Below, piece after piece: positions 19,383-28,715 of a DNA stretch of 64,000 bases (its first letter is position 1; the number at the start of each line of letters is the position of its first letter). The DNA lies in contig NZ_CP022752.1 in assembly GCF_002263515.1 (NCBI RefSeq), positions 1,240,001 to 1,304,000 on the forward strand, written 5' to 3'. A program made the position numbers and the translations under genes. A model generated the notes under the pieces. It saw only the letters and a program-made list of their open reading frames with translations, did not search any database and was not told the origin of the DNA. Source of the stretch: Actinopolyspora erythraea (GTDB lineage: Bacteria > Actinomycetota > Actinomycetes > Mycobacteriales > Pseudonocardiaceae).

Positions 19383-20016
19383 ACTGCGGATGCCCGACTC
19401 GGTCGAACGCGACGATCTGAGTGCGTTCGTGGCGCGTGCCGTGCGGCTGGACGGGCAGGCCGTGCTCCGGTTGCGGAACAGGTCCGGTACCGGACGTGTC
19501 GACGTCTGGTCGGCCACTCCGTTCGACGCGCTGTGCACCCGTTCGGTGGGAGGCGAGGTCGAGCCCTCCGACGTGAGTGTCTCCGGCAACGAGCTGCTGG
19601 CCGCGTTGACGGTCTCCAACGGGCCGGTCATGGACCCGGGCCCGGAGCGGGACCTGCTGTGGCGGTCCGAGCTGCCCCCGCCGGAGGGGTGGCGCCACGT
19701 GGACGACCTGCCCGCCAGGGTGGTAGGTGAGGTCGCTGAACAGGGAGTCGGCGTGGCCAGGCAGAACGTGGGGCCGAAGGGTACCCCGCCCGCTTCGCTG
19801 ATGGACCAGGAAGTGTTCACCGTCAGCGGGGCGGGACTGCGGGTCACGGTGCCGCTGCGCTGCCTGTTCGTGCTGACCGGCATGGGATTCCTGGTCAGTG
19901 AGCCCTCGGAGGAGGAGATCGTGCGGGTCAGCGCCACCGAGTCGTGGCTGCGCGTCGACTCCCGCTTCGGTGCGGTGGTGCGCCGCAGGCACGCCCTGCT
20001 GCCGTTGTTGACCTAG
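19375..20016 (+). CDS. Conserved actinobacterial protein of unknown function
   Basis: A protein of 213 residues from TTG 19375, with GAGGAG eight bases before it. The start lies inside the preceding thioesterase gene. The sequence is mixed alpha/beta with many short strands (QAVLRLRNRSGTGRVDVWSA, FTVSGAGLRVTVPLRCLFVL). There is no signal peptide and no catalytic motif I know. The position matches Rv2474c in the mycobacterial block, which suggests a conserved pairing with the thioesterase. It converges on the GH13-like genes. Confidence 0.75.
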   Translation: MPELRMPDSVERDDLSAFVARAVRLDGQAVLRLRNRSGTGRVDVWSATPFDALCTRSVGGEVEPSDVSVSGNELLAALTVSNGPVMDPGPERDLLWRSELPPPEGWRHVDDLPARVVGEVAEQGVGVARQNVGPKGTPPASLMDQEVFTVSGAGLRVTVPLRCLFVLTGMGFLVSEPSEEEIVRVSATESWLRVDSRFGAVVRRRHALLPLLT

Positions 20017-20087
20017 TGGGTGGTCGTCGGCCCGGTTCGCCGGGGCGCTCCGTCCGGGGGCGACGGCGCACTCGTCCGGTGGCTCGC

Positions 20088-21332
20088 TCAGGTCAGCCAG
20101 ACCGCCGTGTTCGGGGGGAGGCGTTCGCCGTCCAGCGGCCCGCTGCACAGCACCACCGTGCCCGGCGGTATCGGTACCGTCGAGGTCGAGGTGTTCAGCG
20201 CGCAGGTGAGACCGGCACTGTCGCTGCGGAACGCGAGACAGCCGCGTGGCGCTCCGTACCACCGTACCGTGGCGCGGGGCGCGATCTCGTGTCGGCGACG
20301 TAGTTCCATCGCGTTGCGGTGCAGCGACAGCGTCGAGAGCGGGTCCTCCAGCTGCGCTTCCACCGTGCTGGCAGCCCAGCTGGGCGGGGTCGGCCACCAG
20401 CTTCCCGGTGCGGCGGAGAACCCGAAGGGGGGTCGGGTTCCTTCCCAAGGCATCGGGCCGCGTGCCGGGTGGTTGCTCGTGCGGTCGGGTTTCTCGGACT
20501 CCGGCAAGCCCAGCTCCGTACCGTTGTCCACTCCGACCACTCCCGGCAGCGCGAACTGGACCAGCGCCATGGCCCGCGCGCGTGCCAGACCGTTCGCACC
20601 TTCCCCGAACCGGCTCGTGGGACGTGGATAATCCCAGGTGGACAGCGTCCAGACCGGCAGGCCCGCGTTGTCGCCCGCGTCCTCCAGGACGGTGCGGATG
20701 ATCCGTTGGATCTCGACGGCGTCGAACCGCGCGGTGCTGAACCGCATGTCCACCCCCAGATCGAGCTCGACCAGGTCACCGAGGTCGGTGTGCCAGCTGT
20801 CGACCAGACCGCCGAGGAGGACCGAGCCGTCCCGCTCGATCAGTGGGCGAATCAACCGCAGTGCCCGGTGCGTGGACTCGTCGATCGGGCCGGTGATTCC
20901 GGGAACGGTCGCGACCCGGAAACCGTCGACGCCCCGGTCGCTCCAGAACCGCAGGGACTCCGCCAGCTCGTCCCGGTTCTCGGGGCGGGTGATCTCCGCG
21001 CCGTCCACGGCGAGATCGAGCGTCACGCGTATCCCCGCGGTGTGCGCCTCGGCCAGCAGTGCTTGCAGCGAGTCGAGCGTGCCGACCAGCGGGTCCACGT
21101 CGCGACCGTGGCCGGGGCGTCCCACCGGTGTCGCCATCACCCCGGTCAACCAGATGGCGTCTATACCGATCAGTTCCAGGTAGCCCAGCCTGTCCCGCAC
21201 GCCCTCCAGATCACCGATTCCGTCGGCATCGGAGTCGCTGAACGCTCGCACGTCGATACGGTAAAAGATCCGGTCTTCCCACCAGCCACGCGTCGCCGGG
21301 AAGTCTTCGTGGCTCAAGCTGTTCAAGCGCAC
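20088..21332 (-). CDS. GH13 (alpha-amylase fold) protein lacking catalytic residues
   Basis: About 414 residues from GTG 21332; a longer start at 21386 is possible. The N-terminal part is clearly GH13: YRIDVRAFSDSDADGIGDLE (Ca-site motif) and LGYLELIGIDAIWLTG. The catalytic regions are degenerate. The nucleophile motif GFR-x-D reads GFRVA, region I reads TLDLAVDG instead of D-x-x-x-N-H, the acid/base Glu is missing from SVLLGGLVDSW, and region IV NHD reads TWD. Domain B, normally inserted between regions I and II, is reduced to about 20 residues. It is therefore probably a non-enzymatic sugar-binding or structural protein. A paralogue lies immediately upstream on the same strand. The slot corresponds to aglA (Rv2471). 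Confidence 0.85.
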   Translation of the reverse strand: MRLNSLSHEDFPATRGWWEDRIFYRIDVRAFSDSDADGIGDLEGVRDRLGYLELIGIDAIWLTGVMATPVGRPGHGRDVDPLVGTLDSLQALLAEAHTAGIRVTLDLAVDGAEITRPENRDELAESLRFWSDRGVDGFRVATVPGITGPIDESTHRALRLIRPLIERDGSVLLGGLVDSWHTDLGDLVELDLGVDMRFSTARFDAVEIQRIIRTVLEDAGDNAGLPVWTLSTWDYPRPTSRFGEGANGLARARAMALVQFALPGVVGVDNGTELGLPESEKPDRTSNHPARGPMPWEGTRPPFGFSAAPGSWWPTPPSWAASTVEAQLEDPLSTLSLHRNAMELRRRHEIAPRATVRWYGAPRGCLAFRSDSAGLTCALNTSTSTVPIPPGTVVLCSGPLDGERLPPNTAVWLT

Positions 21333-21557
21333 GGTGGCCCATCCTGTCACTGACTTTCCCCGTTGCGGTGAGGTCAACGGGGTCACGATCGAGTGGATCT
21401 TGAAATCTCATCGCCCCGAACGAGGTCGCATCGTCGTCGTCACGTCCGGGCGCTCGCGGTCCGGGCGCGAGGTCCGAAGCGAAAGCCCTCGAACGGTCCG
21501 ATCGTGCCTCGGTGCGGGGCCGGGTGTCTTCCGGAGGCGGACTGGTCGGCCGGGAAG

Positions 21558-22859
21558 TCAGTTCGCGCTCAGCCAGGCCGCGGAGTTCGGCGGAAGCTGC
21601 CCGTCAACCAGGGGGGCACTGGAGAGGAGCGGTTCCCCCGGTGGAAGCGGTACCTGGTTCTCCGAGGTGTTGAGCGCGCAGATCACCCCGCCCACGCCCC
21701 GCCGGAACGCCAGGCACCCGCTGGGAGCCCCGTACCATTCCACGGTGTCCTCGTCGAAGAGTCCTTCGGCGTCGATGCCCTCCTCGGCCCCGGACCCGGC
21801 GCGAGCGGCACGTTTCAGCTCCAGTTCCTGACGGTACAGCGACAGGGTGGATTCCGCGCTCTCCAACTGCGCCTCGACCGTCAGCTGCCACCAGTCCTCC
21901 GGTACGGGCAGGCAGGAGGTGGGGGAGTCGCTGAAGCCGTACGGCGGCTTTTCGCCCTCCCACGGCATCGGCACCCGCGCGCCGAGGAGCTCGCCGGCGC
22001 GGTTGTCGTCCTCGACGACCTCCGGCAGACCGAGCTCCTCGCCGCTGTCGACGCACACGACTCCGGGCAGCGCGAGCAGCACCAGCGACATCGCCTGGGC
22101 ACGTGCTCGGCCGAGTGCGCCGCCCCCGTAACGGGTGACCTGTCGCGGCGTGCTCCGTCCGGAGACGATCCATCCCGGCCGCGTCCCGAACTCCCGGCAC
22201 GCGGTGAGCTCCTTGCTGATCGTTTCCCGGATGCTGCCCGCCTCGAACTCGGTTTCCGCCAGTGAGCGGTTGAAGTCGACGTCCCACACGCCTCGACTGG
22301 ACTGCTGCTCCTCCACCAGCGATCCGATCAGCCTGTCCGACTCGTCGGCCAGCGCGGCCCGGATGGCGCGGGAGGTTTCCAGGTCGAGTCCGTTCGGAGC
22401 GTGCTCCCCGGTGATCCCGCCCCGCCGCGACAGGGCGAGGCGGAAACCGTCCACCCCCCGGTCGGTCCAGAACCGCAGGGTGCGGACCAGCTCCTGCTGC
22501 GCTCGGGGCTGCCGCAGATCCGAGATGTCCGCACCGATGTCGAGGGTGACGCGCAGGTCGCAGTCGTGTGCGGCGGCGGTGAGCAGTTCGAAGGATTCCA
22601 GGATCGCGGCGGCCTGTCGCGGATCGCCGACGTTGGGGCCCACTCCGGTCATGGCGACTCCGGTGAGCCACAACGCGTCGATGCCGATCAGTTCGAGATA
22701 CCCCAGCCGGTTGCGCAGACCGTCCAGGTCTCCGATGCCGTCGCCGTCGGAGTCGGCGAACAGGCGGATGTCGATGGCGTAGTGGGTCGCGTCCCACCAC
22801 CAGGGGAGCCGCTCCCGGTCGGGGGCGTCTTGCTCTGTCCAGCGGCGCACAGTGGTCAC
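21558..22859 (-). CDS. GH13 (alpha-amylase fold) protein lacking catalytic residues, paralogue 2
   Basis: A protein of 433 residues, homologous along its whole length to the next gene downstream. It keeps AIDIRLFADSDGDGIGDLDG and LGYLELIGIDALWLTG. The nucleophile motif reads GFRLA (Asp to Ala, residues 138-142), region I reads TLDIGADI, region III reads LIGSLVEEQ, and region IV NHD reads SGR. Domain B is also missing. The loss of every catalytic residue in both copies implies that the inactivity is old and selected, not decay, because the frames are intact and conserved in length. About 170 bases separate it from the downstream copy. Confidence 0.85.
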   Translation of the reverse strand: MTTVRRWTEQDAPDRERLPWWWDATHYAIDIRLFADSDGDGIGDLDGLRNRLGYLELIGIDALWLTGVAMTGVGPNVGDPRQAAAILESFELLTAAAHDCDLRVTLDIGADISDLRQPRAQQELVRTLRFWTDRGVDGFRLALSRRGGITGEHAPNGLDLETSRAIRAALADESDRLIGSLVEEQQSSRGVWDVDFNRSLAETEFEAGSIRETISKELTACREFGTRPGWIVSGRSTPRQVTRYGGGALGRARAQAMSLVLLALPGVVCVDSGEELGLPEVVEDDNRAGELLGARVPMPWEGEKPPYGFSDSPTSCLPVPEDWWQLTVEAQLESAESTLSLYRQELELKRAARAGSGAEEGIDAEGLFDEDTVEWYGAPSGCLAFRRGVGGVICALNTSENQVPLPPGEPLLSSAPLVDGQLPPNSAAWLSAN

Positions 22860-23311
22860 CCCTTAACCGCGTCCGGCCACCGGAGCCGAGTGTTCGGCGA
22901 GGGGCCGATGCGCTCGGACGTTGGCTGCGACGCCGTTTCCGGTGTCGATGTTTGTCGATAACCGTCCTACCGCGCACTCGCCTCCCCGGTGTCGTGTCCG
23001 ACTCTCCGGGCCGGTCGTCCTCGCTCGTGGCAGCGAGGAGCCGGGCGGAGACCGGCTATCCGGTGTGGACCGGTTCCGAGTTCCCGGAGTCGGGCGGGCG
23101 AGCACGCTCGATCAGGATACGCAGCCGTACCGTGAGGTGTTCGACGGTCCTGACACGGTCCGTCACCCGAACCGGGCAGCGGGGTGCCGAGCGCACCCGA
23201 TCCCGGTCCGGCGTGAGAGGGCCGGTGGAGGTGTGGCCGCCTCGTTCCCGGCTTTCCGGCGTGGAACCCGGCGGTCGGCTCGACCGGAGCGAGTCGAACG
23301 GTGGACTCCGG
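22860..23311. other. Intergenic region between GH13 paralogue and glbO
   Basis: About 450 bases. Frames present are Arg/Ser/Pro-rich shadows with no family features. It should contain the promoter of the two GH13-like genes; no clear promoter hexamers or hairpins are seen. Confidence 0.5.
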
Positions 23312-23695
23312 TCAGAACCACGAGTTGACCATGCTGTGCGCGGCCATCTCGAAGTACTGCCAGAGCCGGTCGCGTTGTTGTTGCGTCAGCTCCACCTCGT
23401 CCAGGGCGATTCGCATGCAGCGCAACCAGGCGTCGCGCTCGGCGAGCCCGATCTTGAAGGGGGCGTGCCGCATCCGCAACCGGGGGTGGCCCCGCTGTTC
23501 GGAGTAGGTCTGCGGGCCGCCCCAGTACTGCATGAGGAACAGGCGGAGCCGTTGTTCCGCGCCGCTGAGATCCTCCTCCGGGTACAGCGGTCGAAGCAGC
23601 TCGTCCTTGGCGACCTCCTCGTAGAAGCGAGCCACGATGGTGCGGAAGGTGGCTTCGCCGCCGACCTGGTCGTAGAAGGTTTCCGGAGTGCTCAC
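23312..23695 (-). CDS. glbO: Group II truncated haemoglobin
   Basis: A 127-residue haem protein very close to M. tuberculosis GlbO (Rv2470). It carries the group II pattern [20 protein letters not shown], the proximal His77 in RHAPF, Trp90 at position G8 (RDAWLRCM), the B10 Tyr (FYEEV) and the CD1 Tyr (LYPEEDL). The 2-on-2 globin fold binds oxygen tightly and is linked to redox or NO chemistry at the membrane. It stands next to the GH13-like genes, as in mycobacteria. The mscS gene ends into it with a 25-base gap on the same strand. Confidence 0.97.
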   Translation of the reverse strand: MSTPETFYDQVGGEATFRTIVARFYEEVAKDELLRPLYPEEDLSGAEQRLRLFLMQYWGGPQTYSEQRGHPRLRMRHAPFKIGLAERDAWLRCMRIALDEVELTQQQRDRLWQYFEMAAHSMVNSWF

Positions 23696-23720
23696 ACGCT
23701 CTCCTCGCGAGGCTTCGACG

Positions 23721-24701
23721 TCACTGCTGTTCGCCCGGCTCCGGCATCAGCCGGCCGGCCGGGTAGGGCGGCTTGATGTCCGCGTCGTCGTAGGCCCGTT
23801 TGATCTCGGCGCGGAGTAGGCGCTGCACGGCCCACTGCTGTCCCGGACGCACCTTGGCGGTTAACCGCAGCGTGATCGTATCCGAGGTGATCTGGTTGAT
23901 GCCGAGCATCTCCGGCGTCTCCAACACGTCCCTGGAGAGGGGTTCCCGCTGCGCCGCCGTCGCCGCGACCGACTCTGCCACCTCATGGGCGCGGCCCACG
24001 TCGCTGCTGTGGGCCACGGGCAGGTCCACCACGGCGACCGCGTACCCCTGGCTGGAGTTGCCGACCCGCATGATCTCGCCGTTGCGTACGTACCAGACGG
24101 TGCCGTTGATGTCCCGCAGCGTGGTTACCCGCAGTCCCACCGTCTCCACGGTACCGCTGGCCTCGCCGAGGTCCACCCAGTCGCCGACCCCGTACTGGTC
24201 CTCGATCATCATGAACATGCCGGACAGGAAGTCCCGCACCAGGTTCTGCGCACCGAAGCCCAGCGCGACACCCACGATTCCGGCCGAGGCGATCAGCGGT
24301 GCCAGGTCCACGCCGAACTGCTGCAGGATGTAGAAACCGGCCAGCGCGAAGATCACAAAGCTGATCACCGACTTCAGTACCGAGCCCAGCGTTCGCGCGC
24401 GTTGGCTCCGCTGTTCGGCCAGCGTCTCGCCCGAGACCGATTCGCTCCGCCGCTCCCGCAGGGGCTGCAGCAGTTTCGGCGCCTCGCCGTTGGTTCGGCT
24501 GAGTCTGGTGATGATCCGGTGCAGCACGTGGCGCAACACGAACGCCAGCACGACGATCAGCAGGATTCTCAGCGGCGTGGCGATCAGCATCTCCGAGTAG
24601 TTGGCCAGCCACGCGTTGTTGGTCCAGTCGAGCAGGGTCTCGCACCACCGGCTGGAATCGTCCGAGCACTGGGACTGTGCCAGGGGAAACGTGGTCGTCA
24701 T
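23721..24701 (-). CDS. Small-conductance mechanosensitive channel (MscS family)
   Basis: A protein of 326 residues starting at ATG 24701. Three hydrophobic segments occur at about residues 38-58, 105-128 and 133-152. The pore-lining third helix carries the Gly/Ala-rich motif [20 protein letters not shown]. It is followed by the MscS beta domain ([20 protein letters not shown]) and the C-terminal alpha/beta vestibule. Such channels open under membrane tension and release osmolytes after hypo-osmotic shock, a fitting gene for a salt-exposed organism. It is co-directional with glbO and may share its transcript. Confidence 0.93.
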   Translation of the reverse strand: MTTTFPLAQSQCSDDSSRWCETLLDWTNNAWLANYSEMLIATPLRILLIVVLAFVLRHVLHRIITRLSRTNGEAPKLLQPLRERRSESVSGETLAEQRSQRARTLGSVLKSVISFVIFALAGFYILQQFGVDLAPLIASAGIVGVALGFGAQNLVRDFLSGMFMMIEDQYGVGDWVDLGEASGTVETVGLRVTTLRDINGTVWYVRNGEIMRVGNSSQGYAVAVVDLPVAHSSDVGRAHEVAESVAATAAQREPLSRDVLETPEMLGINQITSDTITLRLTAKVRPGQQWAVQRLLRAEIKRAYDDADIKPPYPAGRLMPEPGEQQ

Positions 24702-24891
24702 GGTTTCGGGGCTCCACGCGGACGTTGGAAGGTTCTTCACGGTTCGCGCACGGGAGTGCTCTCCCACACGTGCGCTTCGGCGACCCGACTGGCAGGCCGG
24801 TACGCCCGATGCCGTCGGGCGAGCTTCGTGAACGCCCCGCCGTCCACGACGCGAGCGCGGGTGCGTGGGGAAAGCACCCGTCGCTGACCTG

Positions 24892-27018
24892 CTACTTCCG
24901 GACCAGTCCGGTGGCCTCCGCGAGAAACGCGAGATGGTCGGTCGCCATCCCCACGGTACGGGAGACCGAACGTGCGGAATGCCCCACCTCGGTTTCGCGC
25001 CGGAGCAGCACGGGGCTCTTGTCCGGTGGTGCGCTGGTCGCGTGCTGCAGGGCCGCGCACATCTTGCGGGCGTGCATCGGGTCCACCCTGCTGTCGGACT
25101 CGAACACCGAGAACAGCGCGGCCGGGTACTCGGTTCCCTCACCGACGTGGTGGTAGGGGGAGTAGGAGAGCAGCCACTGGAGTTCCTCGGGGCAGTCGGC
25201 GCTGCCGTACTCCTCGCTCCACAGCTTTCCGAGCAGGAACTTCTCGTAGCGGACCATGTCCAGCAGCGGAGCGGAGCACACCACGGCCCGGTACAGCTCC
25301 GGTCGCTGTGTCAGCGCCGCGCCGACGAGCAACCCACCGTTGGAGCCACCGCTGATGGCGAGTTGTCCCGGGGTGGTCCAACCCCGGTCGACCAGATACT
25401 CAGCCGCCGCGTGGAAGTCGTCGAAGACACGCTGCTTGTTCTCCCGCATGCCGGCCCGGTGCCACTGTTCTCCCTCTTCGGCACCACCGCGGAGCGAGGG
25501 CAGTGCCCACACCCCACCGGCCGCGACCCATGCCAGCGCGCTGGGGGTGTAGGCGGGCTCCCTGGAGAGCGCGAAGCCACCGTATCCGGTGAGCAGCGTG
25601 GGCAGTGGCCGTCGTGGCGGGGTGGAGGGGGTGAGCAGGAACATCCGCACCGTCGTTCCGTCGGCGGACTCGTAGCTCACCTGGGTACTGGTTATCTCCG
25701 GCACCGCCTCCCGGCCGGGTGCGTGCTCCACCGGTTCGAGTTCGCCGGTGCTCACCGAGTACGAGTACACGCACGGCGGGGTGGCGAAGTCGGTCCAGCC
25801 GAGCCAGAGCCGGTCGCGCCGGCCCTCGGTCAGTTCGTCCACCGTGTTCAGCGCCGTGACCTGCCCGGTTCCCGGCAGCGGTACCTCGCCGAGGTGCCGC
25901 CCGGTGTCCGCGTCGTGCAACGACAGTTCGGAGACCGCGTGGGCGGTGCGCAGCACGGCCAGTCGCGGACCCGAGCCCGGCTCGTCGACCCACCGCGCGG
26001 ACTCCAGCACCGAGTCGGTGGTCTCCGGGACCAGCTCCGTCCAGTCGGTGGGGTCCGGGCGGGCCGGGTCGGCTACACACAGCCTGCCCCGCGGCGCCCC
26101 CAGTGTGGTGCGGACGTACATCCGACCGTCCGGTTCCACCCGGGCGGTGGCCTGTGCCCCCTGCTCGTCGTCCAGCACCAGGCGCAGTTCGGGGACGTGC
26201 CCCTCGCGCTCCAGGTCCGCGATCCACAGCGAGTCGCGACGTGCCGTTCCGGGGCTGCCGTGCACCAGCAGCCACCTGCTGTCCGGGGACAGGCTCACGG
26301 AGTAGAAGTAGGTGTGATGCAGTCGCTCGCCGTGGATCAGCACGTCCTCGTCCGGGTCGCTGCCCACGCGGTGCCGCCACACCCGGCGGTGGAACTGGCG
26401 TTCGTCCTCGGGAACCCGGTCCGGGGAGATCCTGCGGACGTAGTAGAACTCCTCCCCACCGGGAAGCCATGTCACGGAGGAGTAACGGCACCGGTCGATC
26501 GGGCCCTCCAGCAGCTCACCGGTGTTCACGTCGAGCACGTGCAGCAGCGACTCCTCGTCTCCACCGCTGGATATCTGGTAGGCGAGCCGGTCGCCCTCCC
26601 GGCTGGGGCTCCAACGGTCCAGCGTCGTCAGCCCGGACGGATCGAGCTCGGTCACGTCGAGTAGCCGTCGCACGGTTCCCGTGGGTTCCCGCACGAACAG
26701 CACCGGGAACTCCTGGTCGCTCTCCCGCCTGGTGAAGAACGAACGACCGCCGCGCCACACCGGCGCCGAGACCGAGCCGGTGCGCAGCAGGGTGCCCAGC
26801 CGGTCGGCGATCTCCTCGCGCCCGGGGAGGCCTCGCAGCCACGACTCGGCGAGGTGGTCCTGTTCGCGTGACCACGTCGCGCAGGCCGGGTCGGTGGGGT
26901 CCTCCAACCACCGGTAGGGGTCGTGCACCTCGTGGCCGTGCAGCGTTTCGACGGTGTCCGCGCGATGCGCGTTCGGATATGACTCGGGCAATGACTGAAC
27001 CTCGTTCACTCCTCGCAC
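24892..27018 (-). CDS. Prolyl oligopeptidase family serine peptidase (S9A)
   Basis: A protein of 708 residues with no signal peptide, so cytoplasmic. The N-terminal motif DPYRWLEDPTDPACATW and the seven-bladed propeller (about residues 75-430) are followed by the alpha/beta hydrolase domain. The nucleophile is the Ser of GGSNGG (about residue 556), the acid is the Asp of DSRVDP (about 642) and the His is in VGHSARS (about 680). It cleaves short proline-containing peptides; the propeller restricts size. The GTG at 27018 is used; an internal GTG three codons on is possible. It is divergent from the HNH gene. Confidence 0.95.
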   Translation of the reverse strand: MRGVNEVQSLPESYPNAHRADTVETLHGHEVHDPYRWLEDPTDPACATWSREQDHLAESWLRGLPGREEIADRLGTLLRTGSVSAPVWRGGRSFFTRRESDQEFPVLFVREPTGTVRRLLDVTELDPSGLTTLDRWSPSREGDRLAYQISSGGDEESLLHVLDVNTGELLEGPIDRCRYSSVTWLPGGEEFYYVRRISPDRVPEDERQFHRRVWRHRVGSDPDEDVLIHGERLHHTYFYSVSLSPDSRWLLVHGSPGTARRDSLWIADLEREGHVPELRLVLDDEQGAQATARVEPDGRMYVRTTLGAPRGRLCVADPARPDPTDWTELVPETTDSVLESARWVDEPGSGPRLAVLRTAHAVSELSLHDADTGRHLGEVPLPGTGQVTALNTVDELTEGRRDRLWLGWTDFATPPCVYSYSVSTGELEPVEHAPGREAVPEITSTQVSYESADGTTVRMFLLTPSTPPRRPLPTLLTGYGGFALSREPAYTPSALAWVAAGGVWALPSLRGGAEEGEQWHRAGMRENKQRVFDDFHAAAEYLVDRGWTTPGQLAISGGSNGGLLVGAALTQRPELYRAVVCSAPLLDMVRYEKFLLGKLWSEEYGSADCPEELQWLLSYSPYHHVGEGTEYPAALFSVFESDSRVDPMHARKMCAALQHATSAPPDKSPVLLRRETEVGHSARSVSRTVGMATDHLAFLAEATGLVRK

Positions 27019-27259
27019 GATACGGGGCGCGAAGCCGTTCGTCCGTTCACATGATGTTCATCGGCGGTGATCGGGGAATCGGGGGCGAACCGAATGGCCG
27101 GTACTCCAGGAGCTCTCGTCGTTAACCAGTTGTTGCCCTTATCGTGGTCTTCTCTTGGTCGATTTTTCGATGTTCGATCACCGGTGCGGCGCGGATCACA
27201 CGTGCGTTCCGGGCGGGTTCTGTGTTCGACTGTTGCACGTACACGGTGGAGGTGGTCGA

Positions 27260-27910
27260 GTGCCCGACCGAAAACCGATCCCGTGCGGCGCACCCAGGAC
27301 GACGCCGCCCCGCGCCCCCGCGCGTCCCGCCGGACGCAAGCGGGGTCATCGCCAGTCGGCTTCCGCCGACCGGCCGGAGGGCGTGGGCGCTTGGCCGAAG
27401 CGGCGGGTACTGCTGTTGAACACGACGTTCGAACCGTTGACCGCGTTGCCGGTGCGCAGGGCGATCGTGCTGATCGTCTGCGGCAAGGCCGAAGTCGTGC
27501 ACGGCGATTCCGCCGGATCGACGTTGCATTCGGCGACCCACAGCATCGAGATTCCCTCGGTCATCAGGTTGAGCAGGTTCGTTCACGTGCCGTACCGGGG
27601 GCGGGTTCCGCTCTCCCGTTCGGCGTTGATGCTGCGTGACAACCACCGCTGCGTTTACTGCGGGGTGCGTGCCGAGACCATCGATCACGTGGTCCCCCGG
27701 AGCAGGGGTGGTTCGCACAGCTGGGAGAACTGTGTGGCCTGCTGCACCAGGTGCAATCACAGGAAGGCCGATCGGACGCTTCGGGAGCTGGGGTGGCGCC
27801 TTCCCGAGACGCCCAGGGCGCCGCGCGGCAGGCACTGGCGACTGCTGGCGGGCGCCACCGACCCGGACCCGTTGTGGTTGCCTTATCTCGGTGAGGTCTC
27901 ATCACACTGA
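27260..27910 (+). CDS. HNH endonuclease domain protein
   Basis: A protein of 216 residues from GTG 27260, with GGAGG seven bases upstream deciding the start. Residues 55-110 form the conserved lead-in VLLLNTTFEPLTALPVRRAI. The C-terminal part has the zinc-binding HNH motif CVYCG, then ETIDHVVPRSRGG, then CCTRCNHRKADRT. This is the stand-alone actinobacterial type (Rv2469c); its biological DNA target is not established to my knowledge. Its 3' end overlaps the convergent octapeptide-repeat gene by nine bases. Confidence 0.92.
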   Translation: MPDRKPIPCGAPRTTPPRAPARPAGRKRGHRQSASADRPEGVGAWPKRRVLLLNTTFEPLTALPVRRAIVLIVCGKAEVVHGDSAGSTLHSATHSIEIPSVIRLSRFVHVPYRGRVPLSRSALMLRDNHRCVYCGVRAETIDHVVPRSRGGSHSWENCVACCTRCNHRKADRTLRELGWRLPETPRAPRGRHWRLLAGATDPDPLWLPYLGEVSSH

Positions 27911-28366
27911 GTGGTGATTCTCGCTCGTCGCCCGTGGGGTGCGCGCGCACTGGCGCGGGACGCGTCGTAACGCGGTTTTCGCGGTCGCGGACGGTTGTCG
28001 TTCCGTTCCTCGTCCCTCGACAGGGGCATCGGAGAGAAGGGAGGCGAGGTCGCGGCTGATGCGCACCCCGCGTGCCCGCCCGCTGATGCGCACTCCGTTC
28101 CGCGAACTGATTCGCACCCCACCGCGCCCGCTGATCCGGACACCCGTGCGCCCGCTGATCCGGACACCCGTGCGCCCGCTGATCCGGACTCCCTGCCTGC
28201 CGCTGATCCGGACGCCGGTGCGGAGCTGGTCACCGTTCTCGGCCTCTCCGGGGCTCCTTCCGCTTCGTTTCGCCAGGTTTGAGTACGCAGCGTGTTCATG
28301 CGAAACAAATGCGTCACTCGAAAAGATCGAATTCGTGTTGATGTTCCTGGTTTCGGTGGTCATCAT
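27902..28366 (-). CDS. Octapeptide-repeat protein (GVRISGR-x, seven copies)
   Basis: A protein of 154 residues. A polar leader of about 48 residues is followed by seven near-perfect GVRISGR units at about residues 51-107. A separator residue (Q, T, T, G, N or AR) occurs between units, and a basic, Ser/Thr/Arg-rich tail ends in SENHHSV. The start is supported by GAGG five bases before the first ATG at 28366 (a second ATG follows) and by a leader whose codons are not GC-maximised, unlike a shadow frame. No signal peptide, membrane segment or modifying enzyme is seen nearby. The family is not recognised. A strongly cationic repeat could bind nucleic acid or be a multi-core peptide precursor; both are speculation. 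Confidence 0.6.
   Translation of the reverse strand: MMTTETRNINTNSIFSSDAFVSHEHAAYSNLAKRSGRSPGEAENGDQLRTGVRISGRQGVRISGRTGVRISGRTGVRISGRGGVRISSRNGVRISGRARGVRISRDLASLLSDAPVEGRGTERQPSATAKTALRRVPRQCARTPRATSENHHSV
28050..28226. repeat. 24-bp tandem DNA repeat coding the GVRISGR units
   Basis: CTGAT starts recur at 28056, 28083, 28107, 28131, 28155, 28179 and 28203. The period is exactly 24 bp except for one step of 27, so the reading frame is always kept. The central three units are nearly identical, which suggests recent expansion. Confidence 0.85.
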
Positions 28367-28715
28367 TGTTGCCTCACGTGCTCGGAACCGCTCTTCGCAT
28401 GGATGCGATCAAATACGCAAGATCCATACAGGTGAAATTTAGAATCGGAAACTGTCCGGTACAAGCCGCCAACTCGACCCCTCCGAGCGGCCGTCCGGTT
28501 CGGCTCCGAATGGCGGTTCCGAATGCGTCGAAAGCAGCACCGCCGGTGATTCGGATCACGATCCGGTGTTCGTTTCGGTGTGAATTTCGTGTCCGAGTAG
28601 TTACGGTGCGGAAAAACACGGGCGGTGTGCTGGGAGAAAGACGCGTTCTCCGTGAGGCTGGGGTGAGGGTACAGGTAGTGGACCGTCGCCGGGGCGAATC
28701 GGATACCGTGCTGGT
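28367..28715. other. Lower-GC divergent promoter region
   Basis: About 350 bases between the repeat protein (minus) and the small membrane gene (plus), with AT-rich stretches around 28400-28450 and 28550-28620. No coding frame of note is seen. It presumably holds promoters for both directions. Confidence 0.5.

Noticed and set aside
28050..28226. 24-bp repeats as a CRISPR array
   Set aside because: The units are directly contiguous and in frame with no unique spacers and no cas genes. They are a coding tandem repeat.
27939..28442. Plus-strand frame through the same repeat (units of RPLIRTPV type)
   Set aside because: It is a mirror of the repeat with equal GC bias, but has no ribosome binding site or sensible N-terminus. 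The minus strand has both.
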